Notes: generated by a model not told the origin, from the sequence alone. A stretch of 37,099 nt of DNA from UBA2645 sp044360285 (GCA_044360285.1 JBIKKP010000013.1:1-37099); one strand, 5' to 3'; positions 25,088 through 32,360 are shown, numbered from the stretch's first letter. Made by a program: numbers and translations.

Positions 25088-25990
25088 ATGAAAGAGCAAA
25101 TTCATCAGGAAAAAAAGCTTGGACGCGGTTTGTCAGCCCTGCTTGGAGAAAGCAAAATCAAGCCTTCTGGCAATTACTCGCAAAACTCTATTGAGCAAAT
25201 TGAGTTAAGTAAAATCATCGCTGGCATCTATCAGCCGCGTAAAAATTTCAATCAAGCTGAGTTAGAAGAATTGGCTGACTCGATTCGAGAAAACGGCGTG
25301 ATTCAACCAATAATTTTGCGCAAAATTCGCGACCAAGATCAGTATGAAATCATCGCCGGCGAGCGCAGATTTCGTGCTTCGCAAATTCTTGGCGCAACTG
25401 AAATTCCGGCAATTGTCAAAAAAATTAATAATCACGAAGCTCTGGAAATTGCGCTAATTGAAAATATTCAGCGCGAAGATTTGTCTTTGATGGAAGAGGC
25501 AAATGGTTATAAACAACTCGGCGATGATTTTTCTTACACTCAAGAACAAATCGCTAAAAAAGTTGGCAAAAGTCGCAGCCATATTACCAACCTTCTGCGC
25601 TTACTTACCTTGCCAGAATCAGTACAAACCTTTCTTGATCAAAAATTGATTTCGATGGGCCATGCGCGCGCAATCATAAATTCTGATGATCCGGAAGCAC
25701 TGGCGCAAAAAATTATCAATGATCAGCTGAATGTGCGCGATGCAGAGGATCTTGCACGCGAAGAAAAAGTTGCAAAATCAAGAAACACTCCGGTTTTATT
25801 GCGCAGCGAAACAAAAATAAAATTCATCAATAGTGAATATCTCGTCGACCTAGAAAAAAGGCTTTCTGGCTTAGTTGAAATGGAGGCAAAAATTCACTAT
25901 AATTCACTCAAAAATAGCGGCAAAATCACCATCAAATTTGATGATTTAGATAAAATTCAGGCGCTGATTTCGCAGCTAGAGCAAAAATAA
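25088..25990 (+). CDS. parB: chromosome partitioning protein ParB
   Basis: 300 residues. It begins with LGRGLSALLGE, the ParA-stimulating N-terminal peptide. IYQPRKNFNQAELEELADSI and YEIIAGERRFRAS form the CTP-binding ParB/Srx domain (GERRFRA motif). ALIENIQREDLSLMEEANGY precedes the helix-turn-helix (TQEQIAKKVGKSRSHITNLLRLL), and the C-terminus dimerises. The two parS sites just upstream are its targets. The last base of the stop is the first base of the following pseudogene's ATG. Confidence 0.96.
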   Translation: MKEQIHQEKKLGRGLSALLGESKIKPSGNYSQNSIEQIELSKIIAGIYQPRKNFNQAELEELADSIRENGVIQPIILRKIRDQDQYEIIAGERRFRASQILGATEIPAIVKKINNHEALEIALIENIQREDLSLMEEANGYKQLGDDFSYTQEQIAKKVGKSRSHITNLLRLLTLPESVQTFLDQKLISMGHARAIINSDDPEALAQKIINDQLNVRDAEDLAREEKVAKSRNTPVLLRSETKIKFINSEYLVDLEKRLSGLVEMEAKIHYNSLKNSGKITIKFDDLDKIQALISQLEQK

Positions 25991-26226
25991 TGCGGTTGGA
26001 ATTTTGTTATATTGACGTTTTTCAGCGGAAAAGTTCTGTGGAAGTTCAGCTGCAGTATTTTTTGAGGCAGACGGAGTTGATGAAAAAATCCACTTACAGA
26101 GTTTCACAAGGAAAAGAAATAGGGTGCGAAGCCAGAATTTACGCGGCTTTTGATAAAATAGGGAAAGAAATAAAAAACATCCGAATTGGCGGTGAGGCGG
26201 TGAAAGTTTTGGAAGGGAAGATCTAA
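25990..26226 (+). pseudogene. PhzF-family isomerase pseudogene, frameshifted and internally deleted
   Basis: A 78-codon frame reads MRLEFCYIDVF, the usual PhzF N-terminus, then nonsense, then YRVSQGKEIGCEARIY and IRIGGEAVKVLEGKI, the usual PhzF C-terminus (QGxExGRPS and VxVGGxAVxVxxGxI). The missing N-terminal continuation is found in another frame from about 26019 to 26090: SAEKFCGSSAAVFFEADG, matching the PhzF GNPAAV region. So a shift occurred at the T-run near 26017-26022, and about 200 residues of the middle are deleted. Intact PhzF proteins have about 260-300 residues. A short product could still be made but should not be an enzyme. Confidence 0.82.
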
Positions 26227-26254
26227 ATCTAAATAAAATCTGTAGGGAAGTTTG

Positions 26255-26283
26255 AGGTAGAAAACCTTTATAAAATTCTACCT
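26255..26283. repeat. inverted repeat upstream of the LysR gene
   Basis: AGGTAGAA and TTCTACCT form an 8-bp perfect inverted repeat separated by 13 nt, just after the PhzF pseudogene. It may be a decayed terminator or an operator; nothing decides. Confidence 0.4.
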
Positions 26284-26308
26284 AAAACTTTTTTATAACT
26301 TTACACTA

Positions 26309-26334
26309 GCAATCAAGAGCGTCCTCTTGATTGC
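26309..26334. terminator. strong hairpin between the PhzF pseudogene and LysR
   Basis: A perfect 11-bp stem, GCAATCAAGAG and CTCTTGATTGC, with loop CGTC. No T-run follows (CCCGGGTTTG), so an operator or RNA-stabilising hairpin is as likely as a terminator. The rest of the 26227-26507 gap holds only a possible 26-codon frame at 26407-26487 (MIHLKISQTIAGKK...), without a clear ribosome-binding site. Confidence 0.5.
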
Positions 26335-26507
26335 CCCGGGTTTGCAGCAGTGGTTCTAATTACATCAGCATGATTGGGCTAAGATAACCTCTACACCTCA
26401 TGCAAAATGATTCATTTGAAAATTTCTCAAACGATCGCAGGTAAAAAAATTGATCGAGTTTCAGAAGGCAAATTAGAAGTAGTTTAATTGGTATAAAAAT
26501 AACTCAT

Positions 26508-27458
26508 ATGCTGACGAAACAATTTCACTACAAACGAAACCGCATTCAACAATTACGCGGATTTTATTACACCGTCCAATCCGGCAGCATCTCTGGCGCT
26601 GCAAGGATTATGAGACTTACTCAATCTGCTGTTACTTTACAGATTCAGTCATTGGAACGCGATCTTGGCATCAAGCTTTTTAGGAGAGAAAATAAAAAAT
26701 TAGAACTATCAGAAGCCGCTAAAGACCTATATCTAGAGGCTGCTCATTACATTCATGGAATCGACGAACTGTTTGAAAATTTCATCAACTTTACCAAAAA
26801 GAAGAAATCAAACATAGTCGATATAGCTAGCAACCACGCGGTTATTTCTTATGTTTTGCCAAAATTCCTAAAGATTTTTAAAGAGAAAAACCCAAACATA
26901 CTTTTTAAGATTCGCAATCTTTCTAAGGCAGAATGCATTAAGCGGCTTTTGAATGATGAGATCGACTTATTCATCTATTCGATGAATCGCGGTGAAGTTC
27001 CTCAGGATTTAGAGTTTATTCCAATTGCAAAATATCAGCCGATTTTATTGGTGCGAAAAGATCATGTTTTAGCCAAGAAAAAAACTATAACTTTGGAAGA
27101 TGTGGCAAAGTTTGAGCTAGTTCGAATCGATCCACATTTGATTACACTTCCTGCTTTTGAAGAAGTAATTCGAGCACACGGACTTAAGACCAATATCGAA
27201 TTTGAAATGTCAGATTGGGAAATTTTAAAAAAATTTGTTAAGGCTGATATTGGCGTGGCCATAATTTCCAATATCGTTCTTGAAGGTGAAGAAAATGGCG
27301 ATTTAGTTGGACGGGTTTTAACTAATTATTTTCCTGAAATGACTTACGGAATTTTGCTAAAAAAAGGCAAAGTAGCTCGGGGGTTGTTGAAGGATTTTAT
27401 AACACTACTCGAAAACAACCTAAAACAAAATGAGAAGAGCGACCTCCGCCGCACTTAG
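26508..27458 (+). CDS. LysR family transcriptional regulator
   Basis: 316 residues. The N-terminal winged helix-turn-helix (about 12-75) contains SGSISGAARIMRLTQSAVTL, then LERDLGIKLFRRENKKLELSEA, the LysR signature. The C-terminal substrate-binding region (about 95-300) follows a Lys-rich linker. ISYVLPKFLKIFKEKNPNI and VKADIGVAIISNIVLEGE are typical. The inducer and targets are unknown. LysR proteins usually control a divergent neighbour, but here upstream lies only the PhzF pseudogene on the same strand, so its original target may be lost. Confidence 0.93.
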   Translation: MLTKQFHYKRNRIQQLRGFYYTVQSGSISGAARIMRLTQSAVTLQIQSLERDLGIKLFRRENKKLELSEAAKDLYLEAAHYIHGIDELFENFINFTKKKKSNIVDIASNHAVISYVLPKFLKIFKEKNPNILFKIRNLSKAECIKRLLNDEIDLFIYSMNRGEVPQDLEFIPIAKYQPILLVRKDHVLAKKKTITLEDVAKFELVRIDPHLITLPAFEEVIRAHGLKTNIEFEMSDWEILKKFVKADIGVAIISNIVLEGEENGDLVGRVLTNYFPEMTYGILLKKGKVARGLLKDFITLLENNLKQNEKSDLRRT

Positions 27459-27471
27459 TCTATCCATTTAG

Positions 27472-27615
27472 AGAGAGTTTGGTTTAAATCTAGCCCTACC
27501 AAAATTTTTCTTCGAATCCGCAACTGTCTTTTCAAAGAAAGAGGATGAGGAAGAACAATGGCGACTTTTTGAACCAGAAGAAACAATAACCCCTTCAAAA
27601 CCCCGCTCCCGCTAA
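27472..27615 (+). pseudogene. possible C-terminal gene remnant before the SemiSWEET gene
   Basis: A 47-codon open frame between stops reads FGLNLALPKFFF, then an acidic stretch KKEDEEEQWRLFEPEE. It has no ATG, GTG or TTG in frame. It ends in TAATG, the stop sharing its last base with the SemiSWEET start, an arrangement usual for coupled genes. I infer the tail of a lost gene; the family is not recognised. Confidence 0.3.
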
Positions 27616-27935
27616 TGCAAATCAATCCTGACACCGTCGCCTATATCGCTGCATTTTTTACTACCCTGGGCTATGTCCCACAGGCTATAAAAACCATCAA
27701 AACCAAAGACACCAAGGCCATCTCCTTCTGGATGTACCTTTTATCGCTAATTGGTGTGATTTTCTGGCTGATTTTTGGACTGATGATCAGCAACTATCCA
27801 ATAATTCTAAAAAACGTCCTATTAATCATTTTAGGCGGAATAATCCTCGCGATAAAAACCATTCACATTTTTCGCGACGGTGAGGACATTAAAAATTACA
27901 AATTTTTCAAAAAAAGGTTTCGAAAAAGATCTTAA
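27615..27935 (+). CDS. SemiSWEET/PQ-loop family transporter
   Basis: 106 residues with three membrane helices, the size of bacterial SemiSWEETs, which work as dimers moving sugars. The PQ-loop motif is clear: LGYVPQAIKTIKTKDTKAIS, followed by FWMYLLSLIGVIFWLIFGL. The C-terminal 20 residues are strongly basic and extend beyond the fold. It converges on hemE with a 4-nt overlap of the stops. Confidence 0.9.
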   Translation: MQINPDTVAYIAAFFTTLGYVPQAIKTIKTKDTKAISFWMYLLSLIGVIFWLIFGLMISNYPIILKNVLLIILGGIILAIKTIHIFRDGEDIKNYKFFKKRFRKRS

Positions 27936-28957
27936 AAACTTCCCTTCACCAACTTAACCATCAACTCAACATTTTCGATTGGTGTTTGAGGTAAAATTCC
28001 GTGACCTAAATTGAAGATGTATGGCGCGTCGCTAAAGGTTTCTAGAACATCCAAAACCTCTTTTTTGATCTGATCTTTTGAGCCAAAAGCAAGTAAAAAA
28101 TTATCCAAATTTCCTTGCACAACCTGTCTACATTCTTGCTGCAAAACTTTTTTTGCCCAAACTTTATTAACAGTTTGATCTAGCGCTAATCCTTGAGGCT
28201 CAACGATTTTCGCAAATTGCTCATAACTAATTCCAATTCCACGTGGAAAACAAATCACCGGAATTTCTGGATGAAGCTTCTTTAACTCTGTAACGATTTT
28301 CTTCGCTGGATTTATTACCCATTTTTGTAATTCAGTTGGCGGCAAAATTCCTGCCCAGGAATCAAAAATTTTCACTAGATCAGCTCCAGCATTGATTTGA
28401 AGCGATAGATATTCGATTGAACTTTGTGTTAAAATTTCAATTAACTCGCCAAAAAAAGCTTCGTCTCTAAGCGCTAATTCACGAGTTTTTTCGAAGTTTT
28501 TCGAACCACCGCCTTCAATCATATAACAAGCAACAGTCCAAGGTGCACCGCAAAAACCAATCAAGGCTTTATCTTTGGAAAGCTTTGATTTTGTAAGCTC
28601 TAACGCTTCAAAAACTGGTGATAAATGATTTTTTATATTTGTTATTTTGAGATTTTTTAAATCAAATTCTCCAAGTTTTGGTCCTTCATTTTTCACAAAT
28701 TCTACTTTCACTCCAAGTGCGTCTGGAATCACTAAAATGTCTGAAAAAATTATCGCTGCGTCGAAATCAAAACGTTTAATTGGTTGAAGAGTAACTTCAC
28801 TTGCCTGCTTTGGAGAATAACAAAATTCTAAAAAATTCTTCGCATTTGCTCTGAGTTCTCGGTATTCTGGTAAATATCTTCCTGCTTGTCTCATTACCCA
28901 AATTGGAGGATTTTTTTGGATCTCTTTTTTAGTCAAAACATTAATTAATTTTTTCAT
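27932..28957 (-). CDS. hemE: uroporphyrinogen decarboxylase
   Basis: 341 residues, full length. It converts uroporphyrinogen III to coproporphyrinogen III in haem synthesis. The substrate motifs are WVMRQAGRYLPEYRELR (near 20-36), IIFSDILVIPDALG (catalytic Asp), GFCGAPWTVACYMIEGGG, ICFPRGIG and FNLGHGILPQTPIENV. Its start faces the AT-rich candidate origin; in Caulobacter and in Rickettsiales hemE borders the origin. Confidence 0.97.
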   Translation of the reverse strand: MKKLINVLTKKEIQKNPPIWVMRQAGRYLPEYRELRANAKNFLEFCYSPKQASEVTLQPIKRFDFDAAIIFSDILVIPDALGVKVEFVKNEGPKLGEFDLKNLKITNIKNHLSPVFEALELTKSKLSKDKALIGFCGAPWTVACYMIEGGGSKNFEKTRELALRDEAFFGELIEILTQSSIEYLSLQINAGADLVKIFDSWAGILPPTELQKWVINPAKKIVTELKKLHPEIPVICFPRGIGISYEQFAKIVEPQGLALDQTVNKVWAKKVLQQECRQVVQGNLDNFLLAFGSKDQIKKEVLDVLETFSDAPYIFNLGHGILPQTPIENVELMVKLVKGSF

Positions 28958-28982
28958 TTTTTTTCGATGATTTTATTAGTGC

Positions 28983-28991
28983 TGTGGATTA
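28983..28991 (-). promoter_or_regulatory. DnaA box-like site 1
   Basis: TGTGGATTA, the complement of TAATCCACA, one mismatch from TTATCCACA. It lies beside the AT-rich repeats of the candidate origin. Confidence 0.6.
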
Positions 28992-29023
28992 TTTTATTAA
29001 TTTTTATTAACAGTTTTATTAAC

Positions 29024-29036
29024 AATCAAAGCCTTG
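29024..29036. promoter_or_regulatory. IHF site in the candidate origin
   Basis: AATCAAAGCCTTG fits WATCAANNNNTTR exactly, and the overlapping complement also fits, making it palindromic (AATCAA-N4-TTGATT). IHF sites are known in Caulobacter and proposed in Rickettsiales origins. Confidence 0.55.
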
Positions 29037-29088
29037 ATTTTAAAGGCTTAGTCTTAGTTTTTAACAGATAAGAATTTTAACAAAAAAC

Positions 29089-29097
29089 TTATCAACA
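29089..29097 (+). promoter_or_regulatory. DnaA box-like site 2
   Basis: TTATCAACA, one mismatch from TTATCCACA, between the IHF site and the CtrA box. Confidence 0.55.
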
Positions 29098-29178
29098 GCG
29101 TAAAAAACTGTTAATAAATTGTGGAAAGATTTGATAAGTTTTTTCGTCCAAGAATTTTTGTGCAAAACTACCGCTTTT

Positions 29179-29194
29179 TTAACAATTTATTAAC
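29179..29194 (+). promoter_or_regulatory. CtrA box in the candidate origin / bolA promoter
   Basis: TTAA-N7-TTAAC is matched exactly (TTAACAATTTATTAAC), 7 nt before the bolA TTG start. CtrA represses initiation at Caulobacter Cori through such sites. Here it could act on replication, on bolA, or on both. Confidence 0.6.
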
Positions 29195-29200
29195 AGAATT

Positions 29201-29455
29201 TTGAACAGGGAAGAACGGATAAAAAAACTTCTAGAGGAAAGTCTTAACCCAGAATTTTTGCGCGTAAAAAATAACTCAAATCTTCATGCTGGTCATGCTG
29301 GAGATAACGGAAGTGGAGAAACGCATTTTGCTATCGAAATAAAATCGTCACAGCTTCTGAAATTAGGGCGTTTGCAAGCGCATCGAAAAATCAATCAACT
29401 GCTGAAAAGTGAGCTTGAGCAAGGATTACACGCGCTGGAGCTGAAGATATTGTAA
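29201..29455 (+). CDS. bolA: BolA family protein
   Basis: 84 residues from a TTG start. The fold signature is complete: RIKKLLEESLNPEFLRVKN, HAGHAGDNGSGETHFAI (conserved His and GETHF) and QAHRKINQLLKSELEQGLHA (RHRxVxxxL, HAL). BolA proteins bind monothiol glutaredoxins and help iron-sulfur cluster delivery; some act in transcription. The start lies just behind the CtrA box and the 15-bp inverted repeat, so its promoter would overlap the candidate origin. Confidence 0.88.
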   Translation: MNREERIKKLLEESLNPEFLRVKNNSNLHAGHAGDNGSGETHFAIEIKSSQLLKLGRLQAHRKINQLLKSELEQGLHALELKIL

Positions 29456-29459
29456 AGTC

Positions 29460-29552
29460 CGTCATTCTTGAAGCCGCAGGCTTCGAGAATCTTGTTTTGT
29501 TCATCGCAGATAAACTCACAAGATCCTCGACGCTGCGCGTCAAGGATGAAGA
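29460..29552. repeat. palindromic interspersed element, copy B
   Basis: Homologous to the element at 11651-11740: same order of two hairpins, a central TTTTGTTCATCG, then AAACTCAC.AG.TCCTCG. The stems differ but stay paired: GAAGCC/GGCTTC in the left half and GACGC/GCGTC (copy A: GGCGC/GCGCC) in the right half. It begins 5 nt after the bolA stop and ends just before the clpX stop, so it again separates convergent genes. Confidence 0.8.
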
Positions 29553-29568
29553 ATGTGAGAAGAGGATT

Positions 29569-30885
29569 TTAAACGCGCTTTTCTTTTTGTGAAACGCCCA
29601 AAGCGACCATCTTTTTACCTGCTCTTTCCTCAATCTCTTTTGGGCTGAGGTAAGTGGTTTCTAAACCACTCTCTTTAAGAACGGCATCTTTGGTTATTTT
29701 TACCGATTTGATATTTTTTTGTGACGGAATTTCAAACATCGTCTCAAGCAAAATATTTTCGGTAATAGCGCGAAGTCCTCTGGCGCCTGTTTTGCGCTCA
29801 ATTGCTTTCTTAGAAATTTCTCGCAAAGCTTCTGGTTCGAATTCAAGTTCAACCTTATCCAAACCAAGTAACTTTTGATATTGTTTAGCGATAGAATTTT
29901 TTGGTTCAGACAAAATTCTAATCAAATCTTCTTCGGTTAAGCCCTCAAGTGGCGCAACGATTGGCAACCTTCCAACAATTTCTGGAATAAGGCCGAATTT
30001 GATCAAATCGTCAGGCTCAACTTTGTTAAAAATATCTTTTTTTGAAGCGTCTTCTTTTGATCTGACATCGGCGCCAAAGCCCATGGTTGAGCCACTGCCG
30101 CGTGCGATGATAATTTTTTCCAAACCAGAAAATGCACCAGCACAAATGAACAAAATGTTGCGTGTGTCAACTTGCACATATTCTTGCTGCATAGTCTTGC
30201 GGCCCGGCTGCGTTGGAACGGAAGCAACTGTTCCTTCAATAATTTTTAACAAACCTTGCTGAACACCTTCGCCAGAAATATCGCGGCGGGCATTGTCTTC
30301 AGACTTACGAGCGATTTTGTCGATTTCGTCGATGTAAACAATTCCGCGCTGAGTTTTTTCGATATCGTAATTAGCAGCTTGCAGCAAGCGTGCGATGATA
30401 TTTTCTACATCATCACCAACATAACCCGCTTCAGTAAGCGAAGTTGCGTCAGCCATGGTGAAAGGAACATCAAGAATGCGCGCCAAAGTTTGCGCAAGTA
30501 AGGTTTTGCCGCAACCGGTTGGTCCAATCATCAAGATGTTGGATTTGCTTAATTCAACGCCGTCAGCTGCTGAAGAATTGCCAGAATCGATGCGTTTATA
30601 GTGGTTGTAAACCGCAACCGCTAAAACTTTTTTGGCATATTCTTGGCCAACAACATATTCATCCAAAATTTTGAGGATTTCTTTTGGCGTTGGTTTGCTG
30701 CCATCGTTTTTGTTTAGCGGCGACTTCTTTTGCTCTTCGCGCAAAATGTCCATGCTGATGCCGATACATTCGTTGCAAATCATTGCGGTTGGGCCGGCGA
30801 TGAGTTTTTTTACTTCATGTTGGCTCTTGCCGCAAAATGAGCAGCACAGGTCTTTTTCTTTTTCGCTATCGTTTTTCTTAACCAT
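29569..30885 (-). CDS. clpX: ATP-dependent Clp protease ATP-binding subunit ClpX
   Basis: 438 residues. The N-terminal C4 zinc domain uses Cys15, Cys18, Cys37 and Cys40. The AAA+ module has Walker A MIGPTGCGKTLLAQ, DATSLTEAGYVGDDVE, Walker B YIDEIDKIA and the sensor region FICAGAFSGLEKI; ERKTGARGLRAI is the sensor-2 motif. The IGF loop that docks on ClpP appears as MGFGADV. It unfolds substrates for ClpP, whose gene lies 1 nt upstream. Unlike the usual alphaproteobacterial clpP-clpX-lon order, lon is about 6 kb away. Confidence 0.98.
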   Translation of the reverse strand: MVKKNDSEKEKDLCCSFCGKSQHEVKKLIAGPTAMICNECIGISMDILREEQKKSPLNKNDGSKPTPKEILKILDEYVVGQEYAKKVLAVAVYNHYKRIDSGNSSAADGVELSKSNILMIGPTGCGKTLLAQTLARILDVPFTMADATSLTEAGYVGDDVENIIARLLQAANYDIEKTQRGIVYIDEIDKIARKSEDNARRDISGEGVQQGLLKIIEGTVASVPTQPGRKTMQQEYVQVDTRNILFICAGAFSGLEKIIIARGSGSTMGFGADVRSKEDASKKDIFNKVEPDDLIKFGLIPEIVGRLPIVAPLEGLTEEDLIRILSEPKNSIAKQYQKLLGLDKVELEFEPEALREISKKAIERKTGARGLRAITENILLETMFEIPSQKNIKSVKITKDAVLKESGLETTYLSPKEIEERAGKKMVALGVSQKEKRV

Positions 30886-30886
30886 T

Positions 30887-31516
30887 TTATTCTTTATTTT
30901 CTTTGTCTGGACGTCTGTTGATCACCTCGTCGATGATGCCAAATTCTTTCGCTTTTTCTGGCGACATGAAGTTATCGCGTTCCATCGCTTTTTCAATCAC
31001 CGCAAGCTTTTGGCCGGTGTGTTTGGCGTAAATTTCGTTCAATCTTTTTTTCAAACTCAACGTTTCTTGCGCATGAATTTCAATGTCAGTTGCTTGACCA
31101 TGATAGCCGCCAGAAGGTTGGTGGATCATGATTCGCGAGTTTGGCAGACAAAATCTTTTTCCTGGAGCTCCGGCTGCAAGCAGCAACGAACCCATTGAAG
31201 CAGCTTGTCCAATGCATAAAGTTGCAACGTCGCAGCGAATGTATTGCATAGTGTCATACATTGCCAAACCAGATGTGACAACGCCGCCCGGTGAATTGAT
31301 GTAGAAATAAATATCTTTTTTTGGATCTTCTGATTCCAAGAACAAAAGCTGCGCAACAATTAATGACGAAACTTGATCATTAACTGGCCCAGAAAGAAAA
31401 ATGATGCGTTCTTTTAAGAGGCGCGAATAGATGTCAAAAGAGCGCTCACCCTTAGCGGTTTGCTCAATAACCATTGGCACCAAGTAGCTTGCTTGGTCAA
31501 AAATTTTATCGGACAT
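30887..31516 (-). CDS. clpP: ATP-dependent Clp protease proteolytic subunit ClpP
   Basis: 209 residues from the ATG at MSDKIFDQASYLVP. A longer frame adds 21 residues without family support and would enter the promoter region shared with grpE. The catalytic triad is Ser107 (GQAASMGSLLL), His132 (IMIHQPSGG) and Asp181 (ERDNFMSPEKA). It forms the tetradecameric chamber with ClpX. It is divergent from grpE across 131 bp that carries a heat-shock-like promoter. Confidence 0.98.
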   Translation of the reverse strand: MSDKIFDQASYLVPMVIEQTAKGERSFDIYSRLLKERIIFLSGPVNDQVSSLIVAQLLFLESEDPKKDIYFYINSPGGVVTSGLAMYDTMQYIRCDVATLCIGQAASMGSLLLAAGAPGKRFCLPNSRIMIHQPSGGYHGQATDIEIHAQETLSLKKRLNEIYAKHTGQKLAVIEKAMERDNFMSPEKAKEFGIIDEVINRRPDKENKE

Positions 31517-31580
31517 TTCGTGTGAAATTTTGGGTAAGAAAAGAGCGCGGCAAGCTATGAAGCAAAAATTTGAAAGCAAC

Positions 31581-31609
31581 CTTGAAACTGGCGTTTCCTT
31601 TTCATAGTT
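31581..31609 (+). promoter_or_regulatory. putative heat-shock (RpoH) promoter for grpE
   Basis: CTTGAAA at 31581-31587 and CATAGTT at 31603-31609, spaced 15 nt, resemble the RpoH -35 (CTTGAAA) and -10 elements. The predicted transcript start is about 30 nt before the grpE ATG. The minus strand has a similar TCATAGCTTGC facing clpP. Motif reading only. Confidence 0.45.
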
Positions 31610-31647
31610 TGCTAGCCGTTTTTTTAAAAACTTTAATCAGGAGAAAA

Positions 31648-32187
31648 ATGTCGCAAGACCAGGAAAATCAAGCTCAAGCAACTGAAAATTCAGAGCCACA
31701 AAAAATTGAATCGGAAGAAAAAATTGCTGAACTTGAAGCAAAAAATTCCGATCTAAATGACAAGCTTTTGCGCTGCCTAGCCGAGCTTGATAACGTGCGC
31801 AGAAGGGCGCGCGACGAAGTTGAAAAAACAGCGAAATTTGCCTTATCAAACTTTGCCAGCGATTTGGTTGTTGTGGTCGAAAATTTTCTTTTGGCCAGCG
31901 CCAACGCTCCAAAAGAAGAAATCGAAAAAAACCCGGCAATCAAGCAATATGCCGATGCAATTGTGATGACAGAAAGAGAATTGCTGAAGGTTTTGGAAAA
32001 AAATCAAATCGAAAGAATTTATCCTTTGGGTGAAAAATTTGATCACAATTTCCATGAAGCGGTTGCACAAATTGAGTCGGAAGCGCAAGAGGGCTCGGTG
32101 GTTTCGGTGATTCAGTCGGGTTATGCAATTTCCAAGCGTTTGATTCGCCCAGCTTTGGTTGGAGTCGCTAAAAAATCAGTCGCGTAA
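31648..32187 (+). CDS. grpE: nucleotide exchange factor GrpE
   Basis: 179 residues from an ATG preceded by a good CAGGAGA ribosome-binding site. An upstream in-frame start is rejected for lacking family support. The acidic disordered N-terminus and long helix (EEKIAELEAKNSDLNDKLLR) lead into the core with LAELDNVRRRARDEVE and, near the end, HEAVAQIESEAQEGSVV and GYAISKRLIRPALVGV. It releases ADP from DnaK. The head-to-head arrangement with clpP places two heat-shock genes on one control region. A GC-rich stretch follows before the tRNA. Confidence 0.96.
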   Translation: MSQDQENQAQATENSEPQKIESEEKIAELEAKNSDLNDKLLRCLAELDNVRRRARDEVEKTAKFALSNFASDLVVVVENFLLASANAPKEEIEKNPAIKQYADAIVMTERELLKVLEKNQIERIYPLGEKFDHNFHEAVAQIESEAQEGSVVSVIQSGYAISKRLIRPALVGVAKKSVA

Positions 32188-32282
32188 AATTTCTTGCAAA
32201 AACTCAAGTCGCTCCTAGGTTGCGCCGCCCTTTTGCTTGGGGCGGGTAGCGCGCGTGAGCTGCATCTGCTTATCTTAATTAA

Positions 32283-32358
32283 GGGATTGTAGCTCAGCGG
32301 TTAGAGCAGGATGCTCATAACGTCTTGGTCGTAGGTTCGATCCCTACCAATCCCACCA
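32283..32358 (+). tRNA. tRNA with anticodon CAU (probably tRNA-Ile2; elongator Met possible)
   Basis: A full cloverleaf with encoded CCA. The acceptor GGGATTG/CAATCCC pairs fully, so it is not an initiator (no C1xA72 mismatch). The anticodon stem GGATG/CGTCT has loop CTCATAA. AGCTCAGCGGTTAGAGCAGG and TTGGTCG resemble the E. coli Ile2 tRNA (lysidine-modified CAU) more than elongator tRNA-Met. Identity needs a covariance model or TilS identity elements. Confidence 0.93.
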
Positions 32359-32360
32359 GC

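Larger units (their letters stand above)
28958..29200. other. oriC: candidate chromosomal replication origin (oriC)
   Basis: An AT-rich region between divergent hemE and bolA. It holds four TTTTATTA(A/G) repeats (28971-28979, 28992-29000, 29002-29010, 29014-29022), suited to strand opening. There are two DnaA-box-like sites one base from TTATCCACA, a perfect IHF consensus and a perfect CtrA box. A 15-bp perfect inverted repeat, CTGTTAATAAATTGT (29108-29122) and ACAATTTATTAACAG (29182-29196), spans its right half; ACTTATCAA (29087-29095) and TTGATAAGT (29131-29139) form another. Position next to hemE and about 5 kb from parS supports the call. Only two DnaA boxes and no measured GC skew keep it a candidate. 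Confidence 0.75.

Noticed and set aside
28237..28248. TTCCACGTGGAA palindrome in hemE as a third parS
   Set aside because: Only 13 of 16 positions fit the parS variant TGTTCCACGTGGAACA, and the bases encode the conserved HemE FPRG motif, so coding constraint explains much of it. ParB ChIP could reopen this.
30632..31198. 188-residue plus-strand frame opposite clpX and clpP
   Set aside because: It is a shadow of two unmistakable genes on the other strand, with low-complexity Phe/Ser content.
31517..31579. Longer ClpP start
   Set aside because: The extra 21 residues do not look like ClpP and would occupy the grpE/clpP control region.
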